Source: Vibrio marinisediminis
GTDB lineage: Bacteria; Pseudomonadota; Gammaproteobacteria; Enterobacterales; Vibrionaceae
Reading direction: 5' to 3'
Assembly (NCBI RefSeq): GCF_014050145.1
Contig: NZ_JACFYF010000002.1
Span: 62,001-126,000 of the forward strand
DNA length: 64,000 nucleotides
Shown: positions 29,471 through 38,625 of the stretch, in pieces
Position numbering within the stretch: position 1 is the stretch's first letter
How the letters are laid out: each line of letters starts with the position of its first letter
Made by a program: the position numbers and the translations under genes
The notes under the pieces: model-generated
The model's input: the letters and a program-made list of their open reading frames with translations, nothing else
What the model was told of the DNA's origin: nothing
Databases searched by the model: none

Positions 29471-31000
29471 ATGAATACAGCTCGACGTTTTGACATTGAC
29501 GATTCCAAAGCCAACCATGAAATCATGACCGCACTTGAAGATGTGAAGCTATTTCGTAATCTGGCTTACATTAATGGTAAATGGGTCAGCGGCAATCGGT
29601 TCAAGCCTGTTTTTAATCCCGCAAATGATGAAATTATTGGCTATTTCACCCAACTTTCCTCGCAGCAAATCAACCACGCTGTTGATTCAGCTCAACAAGC
29701 TTTTACAACCTGGCGCCAATTACAAGCGGATCAACGCGCCGAATATCTACTGAGCTGGTATCAACACATTCTCGATGCAAAACAAGATCTCGCTCGTTTA
29801 ATGGTGATTGAGCAAGGAAAGACCATGGCAGAAGCCTTAGGTGAAATTGAATATGGCGCGTCGTTTATTCGCTGGTTTGCTGAAGAAGCACGACGAAGCT
29901 ATGGGGAAACCATTCCCAGCCATATCCCCAATGCGCAATTATCAACCCTTCGTGAACCGATTGGTGTTGCTGGCTTGATCACCCCATGGAACTTCCCAAA
30001 CGCGATGATCACCCGAAAAGCCGCCGCTGCAATGGCGATAGGTTGTAGCGTGGTGGTGAAACCAGCCAGTGAAACTCCTTTCTCCGCACTGGCGTTAGCA
30101 GAGCTTGCTGAGCGAGCCGGTATTCCGGCAGGTGTGTTTAATATTGTCACAGGCAATGCCAATACAATCTCACACGTATTTTGTCAATCAGACAACGTGA
30201 AGGCGCTCTCTTTTACAGGCTCTACTCCGGTTGGAAAGCTGCTACTCAGCGATGCGGCTAACACGGTGAAAAAATGCAGCATGGAACTGGGCGGCAACGC
30301 CCCATTCATTGTCTTAGCCGATATGGATATTGAACAAGCCGCGATTGCCGCTGCCGATGCTAAATTCCAAACCTCTGGACAAGACTGCCTCGCCGCCAAT
30401 CGAATTTTTGTACCAGAAAAACTCTACGAGCCGTTTATTCACCATTTCAAAGCATTAGTTGAGGCGCAAGTTGTCGGTAACGGTAACCACCCGAGCACCA
30501 CTATTGGCCCACTAATCAATCAGAGCGCAGTCGAAAAAGCGCAACAGTTACTCAATGATGCGTTGATAAAAGGCGCCACCATTATCGCACAATCCAATGC
30601 CACCATTGCCACTCAAACAGGAGGCAGTTTCTTCCCAGCCACCTTATTGACCAACGTTACCACTGAGATGGCGGTTTACCGCGAAGAAAACTTCTGCCCC
30701 ATCGCCGTTGTGATGCCCTATTCCAACCTAGAGCAAGTGATTGAGATGAGCAACGACACAGAGTATGGGCTAGCCGCCTACGTTTATGGTCATGACATAC
30801 ACCAGATTTGGCAGTGCTTGCGCGGACTCGAGTTTGGCATGGTCAGCGTTAACTCAGTCAAGATGACCGGTCACCCAATCCCATTTGGCGGTATGAAGCA
30901 ATCAGGGCTCGGTCGCGAAGGTAGCAAGCATGGTTTTGATGAATTTAGTGAAATTAAATATTGCTGTTTGGGCGCATTGCCAACGGCTAGTGGCAGTTAA
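29471..31000 (+). CDS. doeC: Aspartate-semialdehyde dehydrogenase-like ALDH, DoeC
   Basis: A 509-residue NAD(P)-dependent aldehyde dehydrogenase of the GabD/succinate-semialdehyde branch. Motifs are the nucleotide-binding LITPWNFPNAMITRK and SFTGSTPVGK, the catalytic glutamate in MELGGNAP, and the catalytic cysteine in SGQDCLAANR. In the doe pathway DoeC oxidises aspartate-semialdehyde to aspartate. A strong GGAGG ribosome-binding site precedes the ATG. The next gene begins 15 bases downstream, so the two are co-transcribed. GabD or another semialdehyde dehydrogenase is the alternative if the cluster is not for ectoine. Confidence 0.82.
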   Translation: MNTARRFDIDDSKANHEIMTALEDVKLFRNLAYINGKWVSGNRFKPVFNPANDEIIGYFTQLSSQQINHAVDSAQQAFTTWRQLQADQRAEYLLSWYQHILDAKQDLARLMVIEQGKTMAEALGEIEYGASFIRWFAEEARRSYGETIPSHIPNAQLSTLREPIGVAGLITPWNFPNAMITRKAAAAMAIGCSVVVKPASETPFSALALAELAERAGIPAGVFNIVTGNANTISHVFCQSDNVKALSFTGSTPVGKLLLSDAANTVKKCSMELGGNAPFIVLADMDIEQAAIAAADAKFQTSGQDCLAANRIFVPEKLYEPFIHHFKALVEAQVVGNGNHPSTTIGPLINQSAVEKAQQLLNDALIKGATIIAQSNATIATQTGGSFFPATLLTNVTTEMAVYREENFCPIAVVMPYSNLEQVIEMSNDTEYGLAAYVYGHDIHQIWQCLRGLEFGMVSVNSVKMTGHPIPFGGMKQSGLGREGSKHGFDEFSEIKYCCLGALPTASGS

Positions 31001-31015
31001 ATCTTGGGAGGATTT

Positions 31016-32422
31016 ATGGACAACAGAACTCAACGCTTACTAGAGATGGATCGCCAACGTGTTTTTCACGCCTCTACGCATTTAAAGCAGTATGCGCATG
31101 GCGAAATCACAGGTCGTATCATCACCCAAGCAAAAGGAATACGCATACAGGACTCACTCGGCAACGAGCTAATTGACGGCTTTGCCGGGTTATATTGCGT
31201 CAACATTGGCTATGGGCGCGAAGAGATGGCGGAAGCTATCTACGCACAAGCCAAAAAGCTTGCCTATTACCACACCTATGTTGGACATACCAATGAAGCC
31301 TTGGTTGAATTATCTGACCGTATTATTGCCATGGCACCAAAAGGCATGAGCAAGGTCTACTACGGTATGTCCGGCAGTGATGCCAACGAGACCCAACTTA
31401 AACTAGTCTGGTATTACAATAATCTGCTTGGTCGACCGGAGAAGAAAAAAGTGATCTCACGTGATCGCGGTTACCATGGCTCTAGTATCGCATCAGGCTC
31501 CATGACAGGTTTGCCTCTGTTTCACGCCCATTTTGACCTGCCGCTCGAGCAAATCAAACACACTATCGCTCCCTATTACTACCGCCGACAAGAGAGCGAG
31601 ATGAGTGAGTTGGAGTTTAGTCAGTTTTGCGCCGAGAAACTGGAAGCGATGATCCTCAAAGAAGGACCAGATACCGTTGCTGCAATGATTGCTGAGCCTG
31701 TGCTCGGTACCGGCGGGATAGTGCCACCACCAGAAGGCTACTGGGCGGCGATCAAGCGCGTGCTCGATAAGTATGATGTGCTGCTGATTGCCGATGAAGT
31801 GGTGTGTGGGTTTGGACGTATTGGCTCGCCTTTTGGCTCAATTTATTACGATATGCGCCCTGATCTCATCACTGTGGCAAAAGGACTAACCTCAGCTTAC
31901 CAACCACTCTCTGGCGTAATTGTCGGTGAGAAAATTTGGCAAGCATTAGAAAACGGCACTGATGCTTGGGGGCCATTTGGTCATGGTTATACTTATTCGG
32001 GTCACCCAATTGGCGCAGCGGCTGCTAACTGCAACCTCGATATTATTGAACGTGAGAACCTAATCCAACGCGCCGCTGATAACGGGCAATATCTGCAACA
32101 AAAAATGCAGCAGATCTTTGCACACCACCCCATTGTCGGTGATTCTCGAGGCGTGGGAATGCTACATGCGCTTGAGTTCTCAGCCGACAAGCAGCATCGA
32201 ACCGCATTTGATGCCAACTTAAAAGTGGGACCTCAAATCGCGGCGGCGTGTATGGAGGCGGGACTCATCGCTCGTGCCATGCCGCATGGCGATATTCTTG
32301 GCTTTGCGCCACCTTTAGTTGCCACCACTGAGGATATCGACTTAATGGTCGACATCGCCCACCGTGCAATTAATAAAGTGATGGATTCTCTGGTGACCAG
32401 TAAACAATGGCAGGTTAAATAA
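31016..32422 (+). CDS. doeD: Diaminobutyrate transaminase-like class III aminotransferase, DoeD
   Basis: A 468-residue class III omega-aminotransferase. The PLP lysine is in TVAKGLTSAYQPLSG, and LIADEVVCGFGRIG and YYGMSGSDANETQLK are family motifs. In ectoine breakdown DoeD converts 2,4-diaminobutyrate to aspartate-semialdehyde, the substrate of DoeC just upstream. ATG 31016 has GGGAGG five bases before it; the open frame back to 31004 starts with TTG and was rejected. It ends the cluster, before a strong hairpin. Putrescine or beta-alanine transaminases are the main alternatives. Confidence 0.84.
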   Translation: MDNRTQRLLEMDRQRVFHASTHLKQYAHGEITGRIITQAKGIRIQDSLGNELIDGFAGLYCVNIGYGREEMAEAIYAQAKKLAYYHTYVGHTNEALVELSDRIIAMAPKGMSKVYYGMSGSDANETQLKLVWYYNNLLGRPEKKKVISRDRGYHGSSIASGSMTGLPLFHAHFDLPLEQIKHTIAPYYYRRQESEMSELEFSQFCAEKLEAMILKEGPDTVAAMIAEPVLGTGGIVPPPEGYWAAIKRVLDKYDVLLIADEVVCGFGRIGSPFGSIYYDMRPDLITVAKGLTSAYQPLSGVIVGEKIWQALENGTDAWGPFGHGYTYSGHPIGAAAANCNLDIIERENLIQRAADNGQYLQQKMQQIFAHHPIVGDSRGVGMLHALEFSADKQHRTAFDANLKVGPQIAAACMEAGLIARAMPHGDILGFAPPLVATTEDIDLMVDIAHRAINKVMDSLVTSKQWQVK

Positions 32423-32444
32423 ACAAAATAGCCTGAATATAGTC

Positions 32445-32478
32445 GAGAGGTTGGCGCTATTCCAACCTCTCAGGTTTT
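32445..32478. terminator. Hairpin between doeD and msrA
   Basis: A ten-pair perfect stem GAGAGGTTGG/CCAACCTCTC lies between convergent genes, with GGTTTT after it on the plus strand. Confidence 0.75.
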
Positions 32479-32485
32479 GGCTCAG

Positions 32486-32968
32486 TTATGGCTGTCGAGT
32501 TTTATATTTATGCAGCAACTCAAGAGGAATATGGCAGTAATCATTCGGGTAACGAGTTAATCGATCTTGATGCTCCTCATCACTTTTCACATAGTTACTC
32601 AGTGGTAATACTTCTACCTTGATCTTATCGCAATCATTTCTCTGGTTAATAAATTCACTCGCTTGTTCTAGGTGGCTCTTACTTTCGCTGTAAACGCCGG
32701 TGCGATATTTTTCACCAATATCTTCACCTTGTTTATTGACACTATAAGGGTCAATAATTTCAAAAAAATAGCCCATCAACTCAGTCACAGTAATCAAATG
32801 AGGGTCAAAGCTCGTACGCACACACTCAGCGTAACCATCATACTCTGCTAGCGTATTATCACTGCTACCATTGGCTCTGCCCGACTCGGTGTGAATAACT
32901 CCCGGCAGATGGCGCATAAACTCTTGCACACCCCATAGACAACCACCAGCAAAATAAATCTCTTCCAT
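32486..32968 (-). CDS. msrA: Peptide methionine-S-sulfoxide reductase MsrA
   Basis: A repair enzyme that reduces methionine-S-sulfoxide. The active-site motif reads GGCLWGVQEF, with leucine where GCFWG is usual. The second conserved block is IDPYSVNKQGEDIGEKYRTGVY, and the end YPNDYCHIP aligns with the usual C-terminal motif. About 160 residues from ATG 32968 (MEEIYFAGG) is a compact MsrA. The frame is open 44 codons further, including a hydrophobic stretch after ATG 33067, but that ATG lies in the loop of the terminator for the upstream gene, so the shorter protein is preferred. A periplasmic, signal-bearing form remains possible. Confidence 0.85.
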   Translation of the reverse strand: MEEIYFAGGCLWGVQEFMRHLPGVIHTESGRANGSSDNTLAEYDGYAECVRTSFDPHLITVTELMGYFFEIIDPYSVNKQGEDIGEKYRTGVYSESKSHLEQASEFINQRNDCDKIKVEVLPLSNYVKSDEEHQDRLTRYPNDYCHIPLELLHKYKTRQP

Positions 32969-33052
32969 ACTCTCACGCACCATTAACGAATCACGCTGAT
33001 ATCGATTATCTTGTGCTTCAGCGGTCAAGCTCAAGTAAAAGCTGACCAGATA

Positions 33053-33077
33053 GCAAAACCGGAGCATTGAGCTCCGG
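33053..33077 (-). terminator. Terminator after the cytochrome b561 gene
   Basis: Reading leftward, CCGGAGC-TCAAT-GCTCCGG is followed by TTTT. It overlaps the extended open frame of msrA. Confidence 0.75.
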
Positions 33078-33109
33078 TACTGAAAGGGGAATATGGTCAA
33101 TGGTGAACA

Positions 33110-33649
33110 CTAAGAAATTGTACGACCAAGCATTCGAGACATCGTGCCATCTTTGTCGATCACTTGGTGCTTTATCGCACCGGCAATATGCAATAGTAGA
33201 ACGAAGATAATGATATTCACCGATAAACCATGAATCGCCCCACCTAGCTCTTGTAGCCATGGCGTTTTGTCACCAGCTGCGATAAAACTCCAGCCAAAAA
33301 CATCCGCGCCACGACCACCACCCACACTCATCGCGATGCCAGAAATCGGCATAGACAGAGTGGCTAACATTAAGATGCCATGAATCGCTTTAGCCAGTTT
33401 TTCCTGCCAAGCTGGTACGGGTGATGTGGCTTGGATAGCACCTTCTTTCACTCGCCATACAATACGTAAAAGGGCTACTAACAAGACGATTGCGCCCAAT
33501 GATTTATGTAAACCTATCAATTCTCCCTTTTCAGGGCTTCGCGGCAAATCTGCCATATACAATCCGAGAACGAAAACACCAATAAACAGTAGCCCTGTAA
33601 TCCAGTGAAATGCGATCGTTTGCCAAGTTAGTCTGTTTTTGTTGAGCAT
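33110..33649 (-). CDS. Cytochrome b561-family membrane protein
   Basis: A 179-residue inner-membrane di-haem cytochrome of the bacterial b561 (CybB/YodB/YceJ) family. Four membrane helices are visible, with histidines at ends of helices: AFHWITG near residue 13, IGLHKSLG, IHGILMLAT, and LLHIAGAIKHQVID near the C-terminus. Such proteins pass electrons from quinol to periplasmic acceptors or oxidise superoxide. The start MLNKNRLTWQ has AAGG at a good distance; the 19 extra codons upstream look non-coding. Transcribed toward msrA, but a terminator separates them. Confidence 0.9.
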   Translation of the reverse strand: MLNKNRLTWQTIAFHWITGLLFIGVFVLGLYMADLPRSPEKGELIGLHKSLGAIVLLVALLRIVWRVKEGAIQATSPVPAWQEKLAKAIHGILMLATLSMPISGIAMSVGGGRGADVFGWSFIAAGDKTPWLQELGGAIHGLSVNIIIFVLLLHIAGAIKHQVIDKDGTMSRMLGRTIS

Positions 33650-33802
33650 AATATTACCTTGTTTTAATTGTGGGGACCGGCTAATTATCCAACAGCTATT
33701 ATGCAAACACTATCCGCAACAAGGTAAATTTAAGTAAATTGTAATTCTTATGTTGAGTATTTGTACTCTATGTTTGGGCTGTTCCCTACCAGTTCTACGA
33801 GT

Positions 33803-33842
33803 AAAAAAAAGCGACTTTGAAACAATCGTTTCGCAAGTCGCT
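33803..33842 (-). terminator. Terminator after the DUF1704 gene
   Basis: Reading leftward, AGCGACTT pairs with AAGTCGCT and an inner stem GAAAC/GTTTC extends it; eight T residues follow. Confidence 0.92.
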
Positions 33843-33869
33843 CGTTAGCAAATACTTAAATAACTAATT

Positions 33870-35027
33870 TTATTTTATCGCGTGGGTAATAAAGCGGCGG
33901 ACTTCATCGTTGTCACTAGGGTCGATGAATGATGGCGTGATGAATTTAGGTGGATTAAAGATCCCCTTCTCCACCAAACGATTAATTTGCGGCAAATGCA
34001 TAATCGCCGTTTTACCACACAATAAATTCAAAAATCCTTCCTGCTCTTCATAGGCATGCAGTACTTCGTGAAAACCACGCAAGTAGAGGTAATCTTTTGT
34101 AAAACCGCCGCCACGATAGACACGAGCAGTAATGGTAAACGCCAAGTTTTTCTCTACGCCCAATTGGTCTTTAAGCATCATAAAAGTGGTGCGAAATGAT
34201 TTTTCCCGAATCATCGAATCCACAGCCAGTACGCGCAATGCCAATATCTTCAAACGCTTTATGGTTAAATGCCCAGCAAGGTATTCACTGAGTATCGCCA
34301 TGCCTTCTTGTGTCATGGTGTGCACTGGGCAGCCCAATGAAAGGACTTTTAGTGGCTGATTCTGCGCATTCAATGTGGTCACAAGATGCACACCGAGCTC
34401 ATGATGCGCTAATGCATGAGCTTCAATACGAGGTACTTTCGCCGCACTATTGATTTTTACGGTGGTTTTATTGACCAAGGCATTGGCAATCATATTGTCA
34501 TCTACCACTAGGTCATATCGATAGTCGTGCTGCTGCGCGAACTGCTCCATAATGGCTTGAATACCTTGTGCATCGACTAACTTTTTATCATCGTCATCGG
34601 AATCTGGCAGATGAAGAATAAAGGTTGCGTTGCGAATATCTTTTTCAGTTGGTTCGCCAAAATAGCGCAGCGAGTTGTAGAGGAAATCTTGGCTGCCTAA
34701 GGTTTGAATTTGATCAATCTTATCGACATAAGAAAGAATGACGTCTTCATAGATGCGTTGCAAATCTGCATCTTCGACCTTTTCAATCGCTAAATTGAAC
34801 AATTCACGCTTTAGCTGAAATGCGTTGGTATTGTTTTGCTTATAACTGAATTGAGGCTCTACTGAAAAGTGACGCTTAAAAAACTCCGCCTTCTGCTCGT
34901 TGTAATTGGTTGGGCTAACCGCACTGAGTATCTCAATACCATTGACCAACGAGTAAAGTGAATTATCTAGCGCTTTGGCATGCTTTAAGCCCGCATGCAT
35001 CAATGGGACTATATTTTCTCTGTTCAA
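33870..35027 (-). CDS. DUF1704 protein (QEGLA motif), MATCAP-fold metalloprotease-like
   Basis: A 385-residue protein of the family called flavohemoglobin expression-modulating QEGLA motif protein (TIGR02421, PF08014). The motifs are ALAHHELGVHLVTT, an HExxxH zinc-binding signature, and TQEGMAILSEYLAG, the QEGLA motif with methionine. PF08014 is shared with the eukaryotic tubulin tyrosine carboxypeptidase MATCAP, so a metallopeptidase fold is likely, but no bacterial substrate is established to my knowledge. The start is TTG with GGGG upstream; an ATG lies nine codons later. It is a single-gene unit with a strong terminator and no obvious partner. Confidence 0.85.
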   Translation of the reverse strand: MNRENIVPLMHAGLKHAKALDNSLYSLVNGIEILSAVSPTNYNEQKAEFFKRHFSVEPQFSYKQNNTNAFQLKRELFNLAIEKVEDADLQRIYEDVILSYVDKIDQIQTLGSQDFLYNSLRYFGEPTEKDIRNATFILHLPDSDDDDKKLVDAQGIQAIMEQFAQQHDYRYDLVVDDNMIANALVNKTTVKINSAAKVPRIEAHALAHHELGVHLVTTLNAQNQPLKVLSLGCPVHTMTQEGMAILSEYLAGHLTIKRLKILALRVLAVDSMIREKSFRTTFMMLKDQLGVEKNLAFTITARVYRGGGFTKDYLYLRGFHEVLHAYEEQEGFLNLLCGKTAIMHLPQINRLVEKGIFNPPKFITPSFIDPSDNDEVRRFITHAIK

Positions 35028-35277
35028 TCTACTGACCCCGGCAAATCATCCATATAGGCAAAAAATCGTGAATCCATCACGTTTGGGGTATATACCCTAT
35101 TGACAATATGCGCTTATTAATACTGAGCAACAAATAGCCTACACGGTCTTTTTCTCATCTAATGAGAACCCACTAAGCTTTGTTTGGTTAAATGGATTCA
35201 ATTGATAAGCAGATCCGCAATAGAATCTAGCCAATGGTTAGGGTTATAATCGCTGCGCTTTCATCTGGGACAATAAA

Positions 35278-36012
35278 ATGATTTCAAAAAACCAATTAAA
35301 ACTGCTTCGTGCTCTTGGGCAAAAGAAACAACGCAAAGCGCATGGCTTATTCCTTGTTCAAGGTGAAAAAAATGTACTTGAATTAGCAGAGAGTAACCTA
35401 ACGGTTCAGCATATTTTTGCCACTGCTGACTTTATTGCGCATAACCACAACACTTTAAGCCGCTTCGAATGTATTGAAGCGTCTTTAGACGATTTAACTA
35501 AAGCCAGTACGTTAGTAAGCAATAATGCGGCTATTGCTGTGGTTGAGATCCCAACACTCACTGCGCCAACGGCACAAGGCTTAATGATCGCGTTAGATGG
35601 TGTTCAAGACCCAGGCAACCTAGGCACAATTATTCGTGTTGCTGACTGGTATGGTATTCAACATATTGTGGCAAGTACCGACTGCGCAGATCCATACAAC
35701 CCGAAAACCATTAGCGCAACAATGGGGAGCTTCGGGCGTGTGCAGGTACACCAACTTGACTTACCAAACTATTTAGAGCAATCAAACCTACCGGTTTATG
35801 GTGCATTTCTAGAAGGCGTAAGCGTGCACAAAACTGAGTTTGCTGCTGAAGGCATTTTATTGATGGGTAGCGAATCTCACGGTGTTCGCGCAGAAGCCGC
35901 TAAATATGTGACGGATAAAATCACTATTCCTGCCTTTGGCGGTGCTGAGTCGTTAAATGTGGCTATGGCTACGGGCATAATCTTAGATAACATTCGCCGT
36001 CAAAATAGCTAA
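35278..36012 (+). CDS. TrmH/SpoU-family RNA 2'-O-methyltransferase
   Basis: A 244-residue SPOUT methyltransferase. An N-terminal substrate-binding domain of the L30e-like type (residues 1-95) precedes the knotted SAM-binding domain. Motif 1 is LDGVQDPGNLGTIIRVADWYGI, motif 2 is LMGSESHGV, and motif 3 is IPAFGGAESLNVAMATGIILDNIRR. This set marks a TrmH/RlmB-type enzyme that methylates a ribose in rRNA or tRNA, but the target base is not determined by sequence here. The gene stands alone and is followed by a terminator. Confidence 0.92.
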   Translation: MISKNQLKLLRALGQKKQRKAHGLFLVQGEKNVLELAESNLTVQHIFATADFIAHNHNTLSRFECIEASLDDLTKASTLVSNNAAIAVVEIPTLTAPTAQGLMIALDGVQDPGNLGTIIRVADWYGIQHIVASTDCADPYNPKTISATMGSFGRVQVHQLDLPNYLEQSNLPVYGAFLEGVSVHKTEFAAEGILLMGSESHGVRAEAAKYVTDKITIPAFGGAESLNVAMATGIILDNIRRQNS

Positions 36013-36060
36013 AGTGGGTATCGCTAGGGTCTGCCACTAGCGCATGTTGTATAAGACACA

Positions 36061-36098
36061 AAAAAAGCGTAACGACAATCAAGTCCTTACGCTTTTTT
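36061..36098. terminator. Bidirectional terminator
   Basis: The stem AAAAAAGCGTAA/TTACGCTTTTTT with a 14-base loop lies between the convergent methyltransferase and ferredoxin genes. Confidence 0.9.
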
Positions 36099-36164
36099 AG
36101 TTCTAAGCCAACTGTTTATAAACTAAGCAGTTATAAACTAAGCCATCAAAACAAGCTGTCGAGC

Positions 36165-36488
36165 TTATCTTTGCAGCATATCCAACTTGTTTGGAACACC
36201 ATTCCATTTCTCTGCGTCATCCATGGCAGGCTTAACTTCCGTTTGCACTGGCCAAATTTCTGCAAGCTCTGCATTCAATTCAATGAAAACCTGCTGATCG
36301 TCCGCTAGCTCGTCTTCTTGATAAATTGCGTGTGCATCACACTCATCAACGCATAGACCACAGTCGATACATTCAATCGGGTTGATCACCATAAAATTCG
36401 GTCCTTCATGGAAGGCATCCGCAGGGCACACCGCGACACAGTCAGTATATTTACATTGGATACAGTTATCCGTTACGACAAACGCCAT
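36165..36488 (-). CDS. fdxA: Seven-iron ferredoxin FdxA
   Basis: A 107-residue electron carrier with a [3Fe-4S] and a [4Fe-4S] cluster. The N-terminal half holds [14 protein letters not shown] (residues 8-21) and [12 protein letters not shown] (about 39-50). The C-terminal tail after residue 60 matches the FdxA type rather than the short 2[4Fe-4S] ferredoxins. The start MAFVVTDNC is preceded by a GAG-type element. It is divergent from an FAD-dependent oxidoreductase 200 bases away, a possible but unproven electron-transfer partner. Confidence 0.92.
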   Translation of the reverse strand: MAFVVTDNCIQCKYTDCVAVCPADAFHEGPNFMVINPIECIDCGLCVDECDAHAIYQEDELADDQQVFIELNAELAEIWPVQTEVKPAMDDAEKWNGVPNKLDMLQR

Positions 36489-36684
36489 GATAATCAACTC
36501 TTAAATTAGTCAAAAAATGAAGAAGGGGATAATACTCGTCCCAAGGTAAAATTCAACAATATCGCTGCTATTCAACCTTATTTAGTATGACAGACAATCC
36601 AAATTCTCGTAAAATGCGCGCCATTGTGAGCGAACAGTTATCAGAACCGTTTTGCTAAGACACCTATAGTAACGAGACATCAAA

Positions 36685-38304
36685 ATGATACGTTTAAATG
36701 AAATCAAACTTCCTCTTGATCACGAGGAAGACGCGCTATTAGGCGCAATTACTAAAAAGCTTGGCATTGCTGCTGAGCAAGTTATCTCTTTCAATGTATT
36801 TAAACGTGGCTACGATGCTCGTAAGAAAACCAACATTCACCTAATTTACACCTTAGATGTGATTGTTGAAGGCGATGAATCGGTTCTACTTGAACAGTTC
36901 AACAAAGACCCGCACGTACGTCAAACGCCGGATATGGAATACAAGTTTGTTGCTAAAGCTCCTGCAAGCCTCACCGAGCGCCCTGTGGTTATTGGTTTTG
37001 GTCCTTGTGGTCTTTTTGCTGGACTAGTTCTTGCTCAAATGGGCTTCAACCCGATCATCGTTGAACGTGGTAAAGAAGTGCGTGAGCGTACTAAAGACAC
37101 CTTTGGCTTTTGGCGTAAACGTACTTTGAACCCTGAATCAAACGTGCAGTTCGGTGAAGGCGGTGCGGGTACGTTCTCTGACGGTAAACTGTACAGCCAA
37201 GTGAAAGATCCAAACTTCTACGGTCGTAAAGTCATTACTGAATTTGTCGCTGCTGGCGCACCTGAAGAGATCATGTACGTAAGCAAGCCACACATCGGCA
37301 CCTTCAAGCTTGTCACCATGATTGAAAAAATGCGCGCAAAAATCATCGAACTCGGTGGTGAAATTCGCTTTAGCACCCGCGTAGATGATCTTCATATGGA
37401 AGATGGTCAAATTACGGGTGTGACTTTGTCAAACGGTGAAGAAATCAAATCTCGCCACGTTGTACTAGCAGTGGGTCACAGTGCTCGTGACACTTTTGAA
37501 ATGCTGCATGAGCGCGGTGTTTATATGGAAGCAAAACCTTTCTCAGTAGGTTTCCGTATTGAACACAAACAAGCGATGATCGATGAAGCGCGTTTTGGTC
37601 CAAATGCGGGTAACCCAATTCTTGGCGCGGCAGATTACAAACTTGTTCACCACTGTAAGAATGGACGTACCGTTTATAGCTTCTGTATGTGTCCGGGTGG
37701 CACGGTTGTAGCTGCTACTTCTGAAGAAGGCCGTGTGGTAACGAACGGTATGAGCCAATACTCTCGTTCAGAGCGCAACGCAAACAGTGCTATCGTGGTT
37801 GGTATCTCTCCTGAAGTTGACTACCCAGGCGATCCGCTAGCGGGCATTCGTTTCCAACGTGAACTTGAGTCAAATGCTTACCATCTAGGTGGTGAAAATT
37901 ACGATGCACCAGCGCAGAAAATTGGTGATTTCCTAAAAGGTCGCGATCCAAGTGCGATTGGTGATGTAGAACCATCTTTCACACCAGGCATCAAATTAAC
38001 TGACCTATCAAAGGCGCTACCACCATTTGCTATTGAAGCAATCCGTGAAGCGATTCCTGCGTTTGATCGTAAGATCAAAGGTTTTGCTTCTGAAGATGGT
38101 TTACTAACAGGTGTTGAAACTCGCACCTCCTCGCCAGTATGCATCAAGCGTGATAAAGATTTCCAAAGCATCAACCTGAAAGGCTTCTTCCCAGCAGGTG
38201 AAGGTGCGGGTTACGCCGGTGGTATTTTATCAGCAGGCATCGACGGCATTAAAGCGGCGGAAGCGGTAGCTCGTGATATCGTTGCACAACTAGAGAACGC
38301 ATAA
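36685..38304 (+). CDS. FAD-dependent oxidoreductase, uncharacterised
   Basis: A 539-residue flavoprotein of a widespread, uncharacterised NAD(P)/FAD-dependent family. After an N-terminal domain of about 95 residues (with FNVFKRGYDARKK), the FAD-binding motif VVIGFGPCGLFAGLVLA appears near residue 103, followed by NVQFGEGGAGTFSDGKL, a motif also seen in squalene-monooxygenase-like flavoproteins. A cysteine-containing stretch YSFCMCPGGTVV and the C-terminal GFFPAGEGAGYAGGILSAGIDG close the cofactor site. The substrate is unknown. It is a single-gene unit with a strong terminator. Confidence 0.88.
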   Translation: MIRLNEIKLPLDHEEDALLGAITKKLGIAAEQVISFNVFKRGYDARKKTNIHLIYTLDVIVEGDESVLLEQFNKDPHVRQTPDMEYKFVAKAPASLTERPVVIGFGPCGLFAGLVLAQMGFNPIIVERGKEVRERTKDTFGFWRKRTLNPESNVQFGEGGAGTFSDGKLYSQVKDPNFYGRKVITEFVAAGAPEEIMYVSKPHIGTFKLVTMIEKMRAKIIELGGEIRFSTRVDDLHMEDGQITGVTLSNGEEIKSRHVVLAVGHSARDTFEMLHERGVYMEAKPFSVGFRIEHKQAMIDEARFGPNAGNPILGAADYKLVHHCKNGRTVYSFCMCPGGTVVAATSEEGRVVTNGMSQYSRSERNANSAIVVGISPEVDYPGDPLAGIRFQRELESNAYHLGGENYDAPAQKIGDFLKGRDPSAIGDVEPSFTPGIKLTDLSKALPPFAIEAIREAIPAFDRKIKGFASEDGLLTGVETRTSSPVCIKRDKDFQSINLKGFFPAGEGAGYAGGILSAGIDGIKAAEAVARDIVAQLENA

Positions 38305-38625
38305 TCGATTGAATCGCTAACGTTCTAGCATAAACGAAAGCCAGCTCTGATTTCATCGGGGCTGGCTTTTTTGTTTTCAACAGCACCTTCCGCGCCCTTT
38401 TCTATCGTTTCCCTCAAGTAGCATGCCATATAACCAGCAACTATTATTATTGAATTACCGAGTATAAAAATAACGAGTCGTTAGTGTAAACGGCATAGAT
38501 GAGCTCGCTTAATTAGACCAATTACCTATTGCAGAACAAAGGTAAAACAGGGATTGTCGAATCAGTTATGGACACCCAATGGGACTCATAGTTGGCGAAT
38601 AAAATACGCAGACAGGAGAAGCAAA
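38305..38625 (+). other. Gap between FAD oxidoreductase and isochorismatase-like gene
   Basis: A 321-base gap. Apart from the terminator at its left end I see no gene or strong structure. The open frame back to 38554 would add 24 residues to the next protein but does not look coding. Confidence 0.4.
38337..38373 (+). terminator. Terminator after the FAD oxidoreductase gene
   Basis: The stem AAAGCCAGC/GCTGGCTTT with a 15-base loop is followed by TTTTG. Confidence 0.87.

Noticed and set aside
33059-33077. ATG 33067 as start of a signal peptide for MsrA
   Set aside because: The hairpin fits a terminator of the cytochrome b561 gene and the GGAG before the ATG is part of its stem, so the shorter MsrA was preferred.
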